DNA of 64,000 bases from an uncultured Lachnospiraceae bacterium (GTDB lineage: Bacteria; Bacillota; Clostridia; Lachnospirales; Lachnospiraceae), in the NCBI GenBank assembly GCA_910589075.1, contig CAJUSK010000028.1:62001-126000 (forward strand). The letters are read 5' to 3'. The notes under the pieces were generated by a model that was not told the DNA's origin, ran no database searches, and saw only the letters and a list, made by a program, of their open reading frames with translations. Positions 55,193 to 63,550 of this stretch are shown piece by piece. A program made the translations under genes and the position numbers. How positions within the stretch are numbered: the stretch's first letter is position 1; each line of letters starts with the position of its first letter.

Positions 55193-56755
55193 ATGTCAGA
55201 CTATTATGATAATGATGAAATAGAAAAAGAGGAGTCAGCACAGGACCAGGAGAAGGATTCTCAGGATACGAAAGATGCGGCAGGTGGGAAGGAAGCGGAT
55301 GGGCAGACTTCTGTGGATGCTGACGGCGTCCGGAAAGAGAGTGAGTATGAAGATGTCTGTTTTATCTGCAGGCGTCCGGAAAGTAAAACAGGTAAGATGT
55401 TTAAGCTGCCCAATCATATTTCCGTATGTAATGACTGTATGCATAAGACTATGGATACGGTCAGTCAGTTCGATTATCAGGGAATGTTGAATCATATTCC
55501 GCTGGATAACCTGAATAAAAACGGTAAGGGGTTTCCCAGTATCAGCTTTGTAAATATTGCAGATTTGCAGGGAGAAGGCGGGATTCCCAATAAGCAGAAG
55601 ATCAGAAAGCGGAAAGAGAAAAAAAAGGCACGTCCTGTACTGGATATTCAAAATATCCCGGCGCCCCATAAGATTAAGGCACAACTGGATGATTACATTG
55701 TGGGACAGGAGTATGCCAAAAAGGTTATCTCTGTGGCAGTGTATAACCATTATAAGCGGGTGGCTACAGATACAATGGATGAAATCGAAATTGAAAAGTC
55801 CAATATGCTGATGATCGGGCCTACCGGTTGTGGTAAGACGTATCTGGTCAGGACGCTGGCAAAGCTTCTGGATGTGCCGCTGGCCATTGCAGATGCCACA
55901 TCGCTGACGGAAGCGGGGTATATTGGAGACGACATTGAAAGTGTTGTATCCAAGCTGCTGGCGGCTGCTGAGAACGATGTGGAGCGGGCGGAAAAAGGGA
56001 TTGTTTTTATAGATGAAATCGATAAGATCGCAAAGAAAAAGAATACCAATTCCAGGGATGTAAGCGGAGAGTCGGTACAGCAGGGGATGCTGCGGCTGTT
56101 GGAAGGCGCCGAGGTGGAGGTTCCTGTGGGTGCGAACAGTAAGAATGCCATGGTGCCGCTGGCGACGGTTAACACAAAAAACATACTGTTTATCTGTGGC
56201 GGCGCTTTCCCTGATCTGGAAGAGATTATCAAGCAGCGTCTGAATAAACAGACTTCCATCGGGTACAATGCAGAGTTAAAAGATAAATACGACAAAGATA
56301 AAAATATTCTCAAGAAAGTTACCATAGAAGATCTGAGAAAGTTCGGTATGATACCTGAATTCCTGGGCAGGCTTCCCATCGTATACACATTGGAAGGGCT
56401 GACCAAAGATATGATGGTCAGCATTTTGCGGGAGCCTAAAAATGCGATTCTGAAACAGTATCAGAAGCTGTTGGCACTGGATGAAGTGAAGCTGGAATTT
56501 GATGACGGCGCACTGGAGGCAATCGCAGAGAAGGCGCTGAAAAAGGATACGGGCGCCAGGGCATTGCGGGCGATTATCGAAGAATTTATGCTGGATATTA
56601 TGTATGAAATCCCCAAAGATGATAATATTGGCAGAGTGACGATTACAAGGGAATATATCGAGGGTACAGGCGGACCTGTGATTGATATCAGAAAAAACGG
56701 GTATACATTGGAAGAGCTGGATGATATGAAACAGACGGGACTGCAGGAATCCTGA
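55193..56755 (+). CDS. clpX: ClpX-type AAA+ unfoldase with an acidic N-terminal extension
   Basis: 520 residues, about 90 longer than usual ClpX. Residues 1-52 are acidic; a zinc-binding domain follows with C56, C59, C79 and C82; a Lys/Arg stretch (about 135-150) leads to the AAA+ domain with Walker A GPTGCGKT (209-216), Walker B IVFIDEID and GYIGDD pore residues. The ClpP-docking tripeptide IGF appears as IGY (356-358). No clpP or tig gene is adjacent. Likely a ClpX paralogue, alone on its transcript, with its own promoter and a strong hairpin after it. Gene symbol denotes family. Confidence 0.85.
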   Translation: MSDYYDNDEIEKEESAQDQEKDSQDTKDAAGGKEADGQTSVDADGVRKESEYEDVCFICRRPESKTGKMFKLPNHISVCNDCMHKTMDTVSQFDYQGMLNHIPLDNLNKNGKGFPSISFVNIADLQGEGGIPNKQKIRKRKEKKKARPVLDIQNIPAPHKIKAQLDDYIVGQEYAKKVISVAVYNHYKRVATDTMDEIEIEKSNMLMIGPTGCGKTYLVRTLAKLLDVPLAIADATSLTEAGYIGDDIESVVSKLLAAAENDVERAEKGIVFIDEIDKIAKKKNTNSRDVSGESVQQGMLRLLEGAEVEVPVGANSKNAMVPLATVNTKNILFICGGAFPDLEEIIKQRLNKQTSIGYNAELKDKYDKDKNILKKVTIEDLRKFGMIPEFLGRLPIVYTLEGLTKDMMVSILREPKNAILKQYQKLLALDEVKLEFDDGALEAIAEKALKKDTGARALRAIIEEFMLDIMYEIPKDDNIGRVTITREYIEGTGGPVIDIRKNGYTLEELDDMKQTGLQES

Positions 56756-56766
56756 TTGTATGGATG

Positions 56767-56808
56767 CACATCCCCTTTCCGCATATGACTGTGCGGAAAG
56801 GGGATGTG
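56767..56808 (+). terminator. 17-bp perfect hairpin after the ClpX gene
   Basis: 56767-56783 pairs perfectly with 56792-56808 around an 8-base loop. Very stable but without a T-run; it may end transcription or protect the 3' end. Confidence 0.6.
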
Positions 56809-56906
56809 TGGTATTGTGGCAGGAAGCCTTCTGCGATGTATATCAGATGAGAACTGTAAGGGATAGCTGACCGGACAGGCTGCGGGAACAGGGAGTAGAT
56901 GGAAAC

Positions 56907-57701
56907 ATGGCGGAAGAATTTATGGCTAATGGCCGGATTGCATCAGGTTACGCCTTTGACAGGCCGCGTTTACATAAACGGGTGCTGGCTATGGCATTGA
57001 AGGAGGATCTTTCTGGCGGACGGTTTTTACATGGTTTGGATGTGGGGTGTGGGGCAGGGCTGTCTGCAGAAGCGCTGGGACGGCATTGCCGGAAGGTGAC
57101 GGGAGTGGATATTTCCCAGGATATGGTTACTGTGGCCAGGCGCCGGTATCCGGCTCCTGTATATACGTTTCTTACCGGTTCGGCAGAGGAACTGGCGCCG
57201 GCCGAAGATCTGTATGATATTGTGACAGCGGCGGGCGTTACGAACTGGCTGGATGAGGAGAGGTTTCTGGAGAATTTAGGCGGTGTGCTGCATAGCGGTG
57301 GAATGTTGCTGCTCTATGATTTTTGGATTACGGACAGGATGGAAGGCAGTGCGGATTATAGCGCCTGGTGGCACAAGCAGTATCTCAGGCGTTTTCCCAT
57401 TCCCGTTTCAGGGAAGGGTGCCGGCCGGCGGGAATGGTCGGAAGACAGGGCGGCGTTGCTGGGATTTGCGCTGGAGCGGCAGGAATCTTTTGTGATTCCC
57501 CATTCGTTTGAACAGGAGGCATTTGTCAGATTTATGCTTTTGCAGTCCAATGTGAATGCCCGGATCGGGGAAGCGGGGGAGATTTTGGAAGAGAGCAGAC
57601 GCTGGTTTGACACGACATTGACGCCTGTTTTTCAAGGGGAGGAAAAAACGCTGTTGTTTGACGGCTGGTACCGGAGGTATATTTATCATGGAAGCGCGTG
57701 A
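56907..57701 (+). CDS. class I SAM-dependent methyltransferase
   Basis: 264 residues. LDVGCGAGLSAEALG (44-58) binds SAM, GVDIS ends strand 2, and VTAAGVTNWLDEERFL is strand 4. Family Methyltransf_11-like; the C-terminal half (from about 140) is helical and unassigned. RBS GGGAG upstream. It overlaps larB by 14 bases, so it is likely the first gene of the Lar operon. Its substrate is unknown; it is not a known member of the nickel-pincer pathway. Confidence 0.8.
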   Translation: MAEEFMANGRIASGYAFDRPRLHKRVLAMALKEDLSGGRFLHGLDVGCGAGLSAEALGRHCRKVTGVDISQDMVTVARRRYPAPVYTFLTGSAEELAPAEDLYDIVTAAGVTNWLDEERFLENLGGVLHSGGMLLLYDFWITDRMEGSADYSAWWHKQYLRRFPIPVSGKGAGRREWSEDRAALLGFALERQESFVIPHSFEQEAFVRFMLLQSNVNARIGEAGEILEESRRWFDTTLTPVFQGEEKTLLFDGWYRRYIYHGSA

Positions 57702-58458
57702 AATTTTGGAACAGGTCAGGGATGGACGCATATCGGTTGAAGCTGCGGAAGGGTATTTCCGGCGGCAGCCTTTTGAAGAACTGGGGTATGCAAAACTGGA
57801 TTCTCACCGGGAAATACGTTCCGGTTTTCCCGAAGTCATATTCTGCAGCGGTAAAGCGGATGCTTTTCTTGTTTCCATTTACCGGAAAGTATATGAGGCA
57901 AGCGGAGAGGCTTTTGGAACACGGGCCAGTTATCGTCAGTATGAAGCTGTGAAGCAGGAAATCCCTCAGATTGAATATGACGAAATTTCCCGTATTTTGA
58001 AAGTAGAGAAACCAGGCAAACAAAAAATCGGGAAAATTGCAGTATGTACTGCAGGGACAGCGGATATCCCGGTGGCGGAGGAAGCCGCCCAGACAGCAGA
58101 ATATTTTGGCAGTCTGGTGGAGCGGATTTATGACGTAGGCGTCAGTGGATTGCACCGGCTGCTTTCCCGCCTGGAAAGCATACAGGACGCCCATTGCGTG
58201 ATCGCCGTGGCAGGTATGGAAGGAGCGCTGGCCAGTGTGATCGGGGGGCTTGTGAAAAATCCTGTTATCGCGGTACCCACTTCCATCGGGTATGGGGCCA
58301 GCCTGCAGGGACTCTCGGCATTGCTGACCATGATCAATTCCTGTGCCAACGGAGTGGCTACGGTGAATATTGACAACGGATATGGCGCGGGTTACCTGGC
58401 GACACAGATCAACCGTCTTGCATGGAAGGGACGGGAAAACGGACGGGAAAGGCGGTGA
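57688..58458 (+). CDS. larB: nickel-pincer cofactor biosynthesis protein LarB
   Basis: 256 residues from ATG 57688 (GGAGG 10 bases before). The C-terminal PurE-like domain has CTAGTADIPVAEEAAQTAE, VAGMEGALASVIGGL, PVIAVPTSIGYGAS and NIDNGYGAGYLA, all LarB hallmarks. LarB carboxylates the pyridinium ring of nicotinic acid adenine dinucleotide and hydrolyses the phosphoanhydride to start cofactor synthesis. Immediately followed by larE with no gap. Confidence 0.94.
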   Translation: MEAREILEQVRDGRISVEAAEGYFRRQPFEELGYAKLDSHREIRSGFPEVIFCSGKADAFLVSIYRKVYEASGEAFGTRASYRQYEAVKQEIPQIEYDEISRILKVEKPGKQKIGKIAVCTAGTADIPVAEEAAQTAEYFGSLVERIYDVGVSGLHRLLSRLESIQDAHCVIAVAGMEGALASVIGGLVKNPVIAVPTSIGYGASLQGLSALLTMINSCANGVATVNIDNGYGAGYLATQINRLAWKGRENGRERR

Positions 58459-59304
58459 ATGGATATGGATGCACAAGGGGTGATTGCGGACCCTGTAGAA
58501 ACGACTGAAAAGAAACTGGAGACGCTGTATACATATTTGCGGGATTTGGGCAGTGTGGCGGTGGCTTTTTCGGGCGGTGTGGATTCTACATTTCTCCTGG
58601 AAGCCGCACACAGAGCGCTGGGGGATCAGGTGCTGGCGATTACGGCGGCACTTGCCGTTTTTCCCCAAAGAGAGCTGGACAGTGCGGCAGCCTTTTGCGA
58701 AAAGGAAGGAATCCGCCTTCAGATCTGCAGGCGGGATATATTGAACACACCGGGATTTTGTCAGAATCCCCCCGACAGATGTTATCTGTGTAAAAAAGAA
58801 CTGTTTCAGCAGTTTCTGAAAATTGCAGGAGAACATGGGACAGGAACAGTGGTGGAAGGCTCCAATCTGGATGACGAGGGGGATTACCGGCCAGGGATGC
58901 GGGCAGTAGCGGAACTGGGGATCAAAAGTCCTTTGAGGCAGGCGGGTATGACAAAGGCGGATATCCGTTTTTTATCTCAGAAATGGGGACTTTCCACATG
59001 GAATAAACCATCTATGGCCTGTCTGGCTTCCAGGTTTGCCTATGGGGAAATGATTACAGAGGAAAAACTGGAGATGGTTGGAAAAGCGGAAGCATTGCTG
59101 TCGGATCTTGCTTTCAGGCAGTACAGGGTACGTATTCATGATAAAATGGGGCGTATCGAAGTGGCAGAGGAAGATTTTGAACGGCTGTTGCAGACCGGGG
59201 TGCGGGAGGAAATTGTGACGAAGCTCAGGCAGTACGGTTTTACTTATGTGGCGCTGGATCTGCAGGGATACCGCACCGGCAGCATGAACGAAAGCCTGTT
59301 GTGA
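58459..59304 (+). CDS. larE: ATP-dependent sacrificial sulfur transferase LarE
   Basis: 281 residues. SGGVDST at 38-44 is the PP-loop ATP site; NPPDRCYLCKKELF and EGSNLDDEGDYRPGMRA are LarE blocks. Cys188 in ACLASR occupies the place of the Cys that gives its sulfur in the L. plantarum enzyme, so this should be the single-Cys sacrificial type. It converts the pyridinium carboxylates to thiocarboxylates. Starts directly after the larB stop. Confidence 0.94.
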   Translation: MDMDAQGVIADPVETTEKKLETLYTYLRDLGSVAVAFSGGVDSTFLLEAAHRALGDQVLAITAALAVFPQRELDSAAAFCEKEGIRLQICRRDILNTPGFCQNPPDRCYLCKKELFQQFLKIAGEHGTGTVVEGSNLDDEGDYRPGMRAVAELGIKSPLRQAGMTKADIRFLSQKWGLSTWNKPSMACLASRFAYGEMITEEKLEMVGKAEALLSDLAFRQYRVRIHDKMGRIEVAEEDFERLLQTGVREEIVTKLRQYGFTYVALDLQGYRTGSMNESLL

Positions 59305-59365
59305 ATGGGGAGCTGACTGGAGATTTTGCAGAAAAGGAAAATAGGAAGGGAGAGGACAAAAGGGA

Positions 59366-60820
59366 ATGAGAAAAACATTGTATCTGGAGTGCAATGCGGG
59401 GATCAGCGGAGACATGATGGTTGCTTCTCTGCTGGATCTGGGCGCGGACAGGGAAGTGCTGCTGGAAGTTCTGGACAGTATACCGGCGGATGGCTTTTCC
59501 ATAGAAATCGGCAGGGTAAAGAAAGCTGGTATTGATTGCTGTGATTTTCGTGTTCTGCTGGACCATGCGCACGAAAATCACGACCATGATATGGAATATC
59601 TGCATGGCCATGCTGGTCATTGTGGAGAAACTCATGTACATGGCCATGGCCAGGAAGAGCTTCCTGCTGTATATAATCACGATCAGGAAGCCTTCCATAT
59701 ACATAGTCACGACCAGGAAGCCTTCCATGTACATGGTCACATCCAGGAGGCCCGGCATGTACATGATCATATTTATGAAACACCCCGCGTGCATGGTCAC
59801 CACCATGGAGAACCCCATGAGCATAGCTCCCATGGCCATTCTCATCACGTGCACAGGGGAATGAAAGAAATCCGGGAGATTTTACAGGCGTGCCGGATGA
59901 CGGAACACGCCAGGGAGATTGCCGGCCGGATTTTTGAGATTCTGGCGCAGTCGGAAGCAAAAGCCCACAATGTTTCTGTGGATGAAGTGCATTTTCATGA
60001 AGTGGGGGCAGTGGACTCCATAGTCGATATTGTGTCAGTGGCAGTATGCCTGGATAATCTGGGTGTTACCGATGTGATTGTGCCGAAATTGTGTGAAGGG
60101 ACAGGCACAGTCAGATGTCAGCATGGCATTTTGCCTGTGCCCGTTCCGGCAGTGGCCAATATTCTTTCGGCATACGGAATCCGGATAGAACTGACAGGAA
60201 TGTCAGGTGAGTTTGTGACGCCTACGGGAGCTGCTATTGTAGCCGCTATCCGGACATCCGACAGGCTTCCTGGCTCTTTTGTCATTGATCAAATAGGTTT
60301 GGGCGCAGGAAAACGGCAGTATGAGCGTCCCAGTATTCTGCGTGCCATGCTCATTGACCGTTCCCAGGGCGGTGATGTGGTTTATAAACTGGAGACAAAT
60401 ATGGATGACTGTACCGGAGAGGCGCTGGGGTATGTGATGGAACGGCTATTGGAGGCAGGTGCCAGAGATGTACATTATATACCGGTTTATATGAAAAAGA
60501 ACAGGCCGGCATGGCAGTTGAATGTAATCTGTGACCAGGGGGACATCCCTGAAATGGAACGGATTATTTTTTCGGAGACGACTACCATCGGCATTCGGCG
60601 GGTGGAGATGGAACGCAGTATCCTTTCCCGCCGGCAGATGCGGGTGAATACAGATTACGGGGAGGCTGTGGTAAAGGTATGCGATGGTCCCGGTGGGAAA
60701 CGGTATTATCCGGAGTATGAGAGCGTGGCCCGGATATGCCAGGAATATGGCCTGCCATACAGAACGGTGTTTGAAAAGCTGACCGGGCTGGCTGTAAAAG
60801 CGGACAGGATCGGAACGTGA
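59366..60820 (+). CDS. larC: nickel insertion protein LarC with a His-rich repeat insert
   Basis: 484 residues in one frame, so no programmed frameshift is needed, unlike L. plantarum larC. LYLECNAGISGDM starts the LarC1 part; KAHNVSVDEVHFHEVGAVDSIVDIV and FVTPTGAAIVAAI follow; LETNMDDCTGEALGYVMERL opens the LarC2 part, a CTP-dependent cyclometallase that puts Ni in the cofactor. Between residues 67 and 163 lie about 30 His residues, including five decapeptides (104-153) of NHDQEAFHIH type, probably a nickel store. RBS GGGAGAGG precedes the ATG. Confidence 0.94.
   Translation: MRKTLYLECNAGISGDMMVASLLDLGADREVLLEVLDSIPADGFSIEIGRVKKAGIDCCDFRVLLDHAHENHDHDMEYLHGHAGHCGETHVHGHGQEELPAVYNHDQEAFHIHSHDQEAFHVHGHIQEARHVHDHIYETPRVHGHHHGEPHEHSSHGHSHHVHRGMKEIREILQACRMTEHAREIAGRIFEILAQSEAKAHNVSVDEVHFHEVGAVDSIVDIVSVAVCLDNLGVTDVIVPKLCEGTGTVRCQHGILPVPVPAVANILSAYGIRIELTGMSGEFVTPTGAAIVAAIRTSDRLPGSFVIDQIGLGAGKRQYERPSILRAMLIDRSQGGDVVYKLETNMDDCTGEALGYVMERLLEAGARDVHYIPVYMKKNRPAWQLNVICDQGDIPEMERIIFSETTTIGIRRVEMERSILSRRQMRVNTDYGEAVVKVCDGPGGKRYYPEYESVARICQEYGLPYRTVFEKLTGLAVKADRIGT
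59675..59824 (+). repeat. 30-bp tandem repeats coding for His-rich decapeptides in LarC
   Basis: Five in-frame 30-base units (starts at 59675, 59705, 59735, 59765, 59795). The first three are similar at the DNA level, the last two diverged. Each brings 3-5 His residues. Confidence 0.75.
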
Positions 60821-60849
60821 TCCATGGCTGAGAGAAGGAGGAAACGGCA

Positions 60850-61845
60850 ATGCATATGGCAGATGCTTTGATGGCGCCTGCAGTGGCAGGCGGAATGTAT
60901 GTGTGTACTGGCGCGGCAATGTGTTATTCCATGAAAAAGGTGAGAGCGCTGGAGCAACCGGAGAAGATTCCGGTGATGGGTGTCATGGGCGCTTTTACAT
61001 TTGCTGCCCAGATGGTGAATTTTACCATACCGGGCACAGGATCTTCCGGACATTTGTGCGGCGGCGTGCTGTTGTCGGCCGTACTGGGACCGGAGGCCGG
61101 ATTTCTGACAATGATGGGGGTATTGTTGATTCAGTGTCTGCTCTTTGCCGACGGAGGTTTGCTGGCACTGGGCGCCAATATATGGAATATGGCGTTCTAT
61201 GGCTGTTTTATCGGCGGTATGGTCATATGGAACAGGACAATGAAAAACGGTATGTCCAGGAAAAAGATTTGTGCCGCTTCTATCGCAGGCTGTATGCTTT
61301 CTCTGCAGATGGGTGCCTTTTCCGTGGTGCTGGAGACGCTGGCATCCGGTATTACAAAGCTGCCATTCTCTCTTTTCCTGACGGCAATGCAGCCCATTCA
61401 CCTGGCTATCGGACTGGTGGAAGGATTGATTACGGCGGCGGTACTCGTGTTTCTCTATGAGACAAGGCCGTCCCTTCTGTGGGGATATTCAGAGGCGGGA
61501 GATAAACAGGGACGGTTGAGTTTGCAACAGACACTGGGGGTATTGGCGGCGGCTTTTATTGCGATTGGCGGTCTGTTTTCCCTGGCGGCATCTGCCCATC
61601 CCGACGGCCTGGAATGGTCTGTGGAAAGGACGGCGGGCAGCGGGGAACTGACGGCTGTCGGCACAGCCTATGAAGTTGCTTCAGATATACAGGATGTGAC
61701 GGCAATACTGCCGGACTATGGATTCCGGGAAAATGAATCGGCTGTGGGGACTTCCCTTTCCGGCGTTCTGGGCGGAATGGCAGTGATTGCACTGTGTGTG
61801 GGCGGCTGCTATGGACTGCGGCTTTTCAGGAGGAAATCCCGTTAA
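60850..61845 (+). CDS. NikMN/CbiMN-type substrate component of a nickel/cobalt ECF transporter
   Basis: 331 residues. The N-terminus MHMADALM has the His2/Met metal-binding start of CbiM/NikM, followed by six helices and FTIPGTGSSGHLCGG. The C-terminus has two helices flanking AHPDGLEWSVER, the NikN-like outer loop, so M and N parts are fused. AAGGAGG lies before the ATG. With the next two genes it forms a full ECF importer; with larBEC the likely ion is nickel. Confidence 0.9.
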   Translation: MHMADALMAPAVAGGMYVCTGAAMCYSMKKVRALEQPEKIPVMGVMGAFTFAAQMVNFTIPGTGSSGHLCGGVLLSAVLGPEAGFLTMMGVLLIQCLLFADGGLLALGANIWNMAFYGCFIGGMVIWNRTMKNGMSRKKICAASIAGCMLSLQMGAFSVVLETLASGITKLPFSLFLTAMQPIHLAIGLVEGLITAAVLVFLYETRPSLLWGYSEAGDKQGRLSLQQTLGVLAAAFIAIGGLFSLAASAHPDGLEWSVERTAGSGELTAVGTAYEVASDIQDVTAILPDYGFRENESAVGTSLSGVLGGMAVIALCVGGCYGLRLFRRKSR

Positions 61846-62660
61846 TGGCCCGGTTACAGTCAGCCATAGCTGCCCTGCATGAAGTGGATATGGGCAGGGG
61901 TGGAGAAAGGAACGGCAGCAGTATCCATCCCCTGGCCCGGTTTGTGGTATGTCTTGGCTATCTTGTGACAGTGGTATCCTTTGAACCGTATGATCTGTGG
62001 GGGCTTATGGGAATGTCTCTGTATCTGATTATTACGGGAATCTGGGAGGATATTTCCATAGGAAAAGGGTTGTGTGGTTTGAGATATGCCCTGTTTGCCG
62101 TCTGTTTCCTGGGATTGGTCAATCTGTTTTATGACAGAAGTGTCATATATAAACTGGCCGGTATTTCCGTCACCGGGGGCATGCTGTCTTTTGCAACCCT
62201 TTTTTTCAAAAGCATATTTACCGTGTCCGCAATGTATTGTCTGTTGCGGCTGATTGGAATGAACGGGTTGTGCAGGGCGCTGCGCAGGCTGGGCATACCG
62301 GGCGGGGCGGTAACGGTATTGCTGCTGACCTGGCGGTATCTGATTGTATTTTTGAAGGAAATTGACAGAATGGGGCAGGCATATATGCTGCGGGCGCCAG
62401 GACAGAAAGGGATTCATATCAGAGCCTGGGGGCCTTTTGTGGGGCTTCTCCTGTTGCGGAGTATGGATCGGGCAGAAACGGTTTATCAGAGTATGCTGCT
62501 GCGGGGCTATGACGGCGGGTTCCGGCAGGCGGGAATGGAGAAGGGAGAGCGGACAGGGATCAGTATTTTGTATGCTGTGAGCTGGATTGGTATCTTTGGA
62601 TTGCTGCGGATCTTTCCGGTGTTTGTACTGGCAGGCAGGCTCCTGACCGGTATGGGATAG
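61845..62660 (+). CDS. CbiQ-like ECF transporter transmembrane component
   Basis: 271 residues from ATG 61845, sharing a base with the previous stop (TAATG) and with AGGAGG upstream. Five to six helices, and the cytoplasmic coupling motifs RAPGQKG and LLRGYDGG (Ala-Arg-Gly type) that contact the ATPase. N-terminal 30 residues are cytoplasmic. Confidence 0.9.
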   Translation: MARLQSAIAALHEVDMGRGGERNGSSIHPLARFVVCLGYLVTVVSFEPYDLWGLMGMSLYLIITGIWEDISIGKGLCGLRYALFAVCFLGLVNLFYDRSVIYKLAGISVTGGMLSFATLFFKSIFTVSAMYCLLRLIGMNGLCRALRRLGIPGGAVTVLLLTWRYLIVFLKEIDRMGQAYMLRAPGQKGIHIRAWGPFVGLLLLRSMDRAETVYQSMLLRGYDGGFRQAGMEKGERTGISILYAVSWIGIFGLLRIFPVFVLAGRLLTGMG

Positions 62661-62687
62661 GGCAGACAAAGGGACAGGAGACAGAGA

Positions 62688-63419
62688 ATGGAGGAAATAA
62701 GAGCAGAGCATCTTTGTTTTTCTTATGACGGTGTTAGAGATGTGCTGAGGGATCTGAATTTTTGTATCGGGCAGGAAGAGGCTGTGGGGCTGATTGGCGC
62801 CAACGGTGCAGGGAAATCCACATTGCTGAAAATTCTGGTAGGTCTGGTGTCCGGATACAGAGGCCGGGTGGAAGTCGGCGGGCTGCATGTGGAAAAGAAG
62901 CATTTGCAGCAGATTCGCAGACAGACCGGATATGTATTTCAGGATTCGGAGAGTCAGCTCTTTCTTTCCACTGTCTACGAGGATGTGGCTTTCGGCCCCC
63001 GTAATTACGGGTATGACGAGACGGAAGTGGACAGACTGGTGATGGAAGCGCTGCGGCAGGTACATATGGAAGATATGAAAGACAGGCAGATTTACAGGAT
63101 GAGCGGCGGACAGAAGAAGCTGGCGGCGATAGCCACAGTATTGTCCATGGAACCCCGGATGATCCTGCTGGACGAACCTTCCGGCGGGCTGGATCCACGG
63201 AACAGGAGGAATCTGATCCAGGTGATCCGGACAATGAGGGGCGCCCGGATTGTAGCTTCCCATGACCTGGATCTCATTTTGGATACATGCAGACGTACCA
63301 TTCTGATCGGCGAGGGAAGAATTGTGAAAGACGGGCCCACAGAAGAGATATTGACGGATGAAAAATTGTTGTGGGAGCATGGACTGGAACTGCCACTGTC
63401 ACTGCTGGGCAGACAGTAG
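62688..63419 (+). CDS. CbiO-like ECF transporter ATPase
   Basis: 243 residues. Walker A GANGAGKST (37-45), Q-loop FQDSESQLF with the ECF-type pattern, signature MSGGQKKLAAIA, Walker B MILLDEP, switch ASHDLDL. Powers the metal uptake system of the two upstream genes. A short stem TTGGGA/TCCCAA at 63481-63496 follows. Confidence 0.93.
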   Translation: MEEIRAEHLCFSYDGVRDVLRDLNFCIGQEEAVGLIGANGAGKSTLLKILVGLVSGYRGRVEVGGLHVEKKHLQQIRRQTGYVFQDSESQLFLSTVYEDVAFGPRNYGYDETEVDRLVMEALRQVHMEDMKDRQIYRMSGGQKKLAAIATVLSMEPRMILLDEPSGGLDPRNRRNLIQVIRTMRGARIVASHDLDLILDTCRRTILIGEGRIVKDGPTEEILTDEKLLWEHGLELPLSLLGRQ

Positions 63420-63550
63420 CAAGGGCTTTTAAGATGCGAATGGAAAAATGGATGCCTGCGCAGCAGGTCGGGTTTTGATTTTGGGAAGCCTCCCAATGAA
63501 CCTGCCCTGGATTGCTTACGGGGAAAAGCCAGAAGAAAGAGAGGCGTATT

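Noticed and set aside
56756..56906. Metal-sensing riboswitch ahead of the Lar operon
   Set aside because: The gap holds the clpX hairpin and about 100 bases without a recognisable riboswitch core.
59366..60820. Programmed frameshift in larC
   Set aside because: The LarC1 and LarC2 parts are in one continuous frame.
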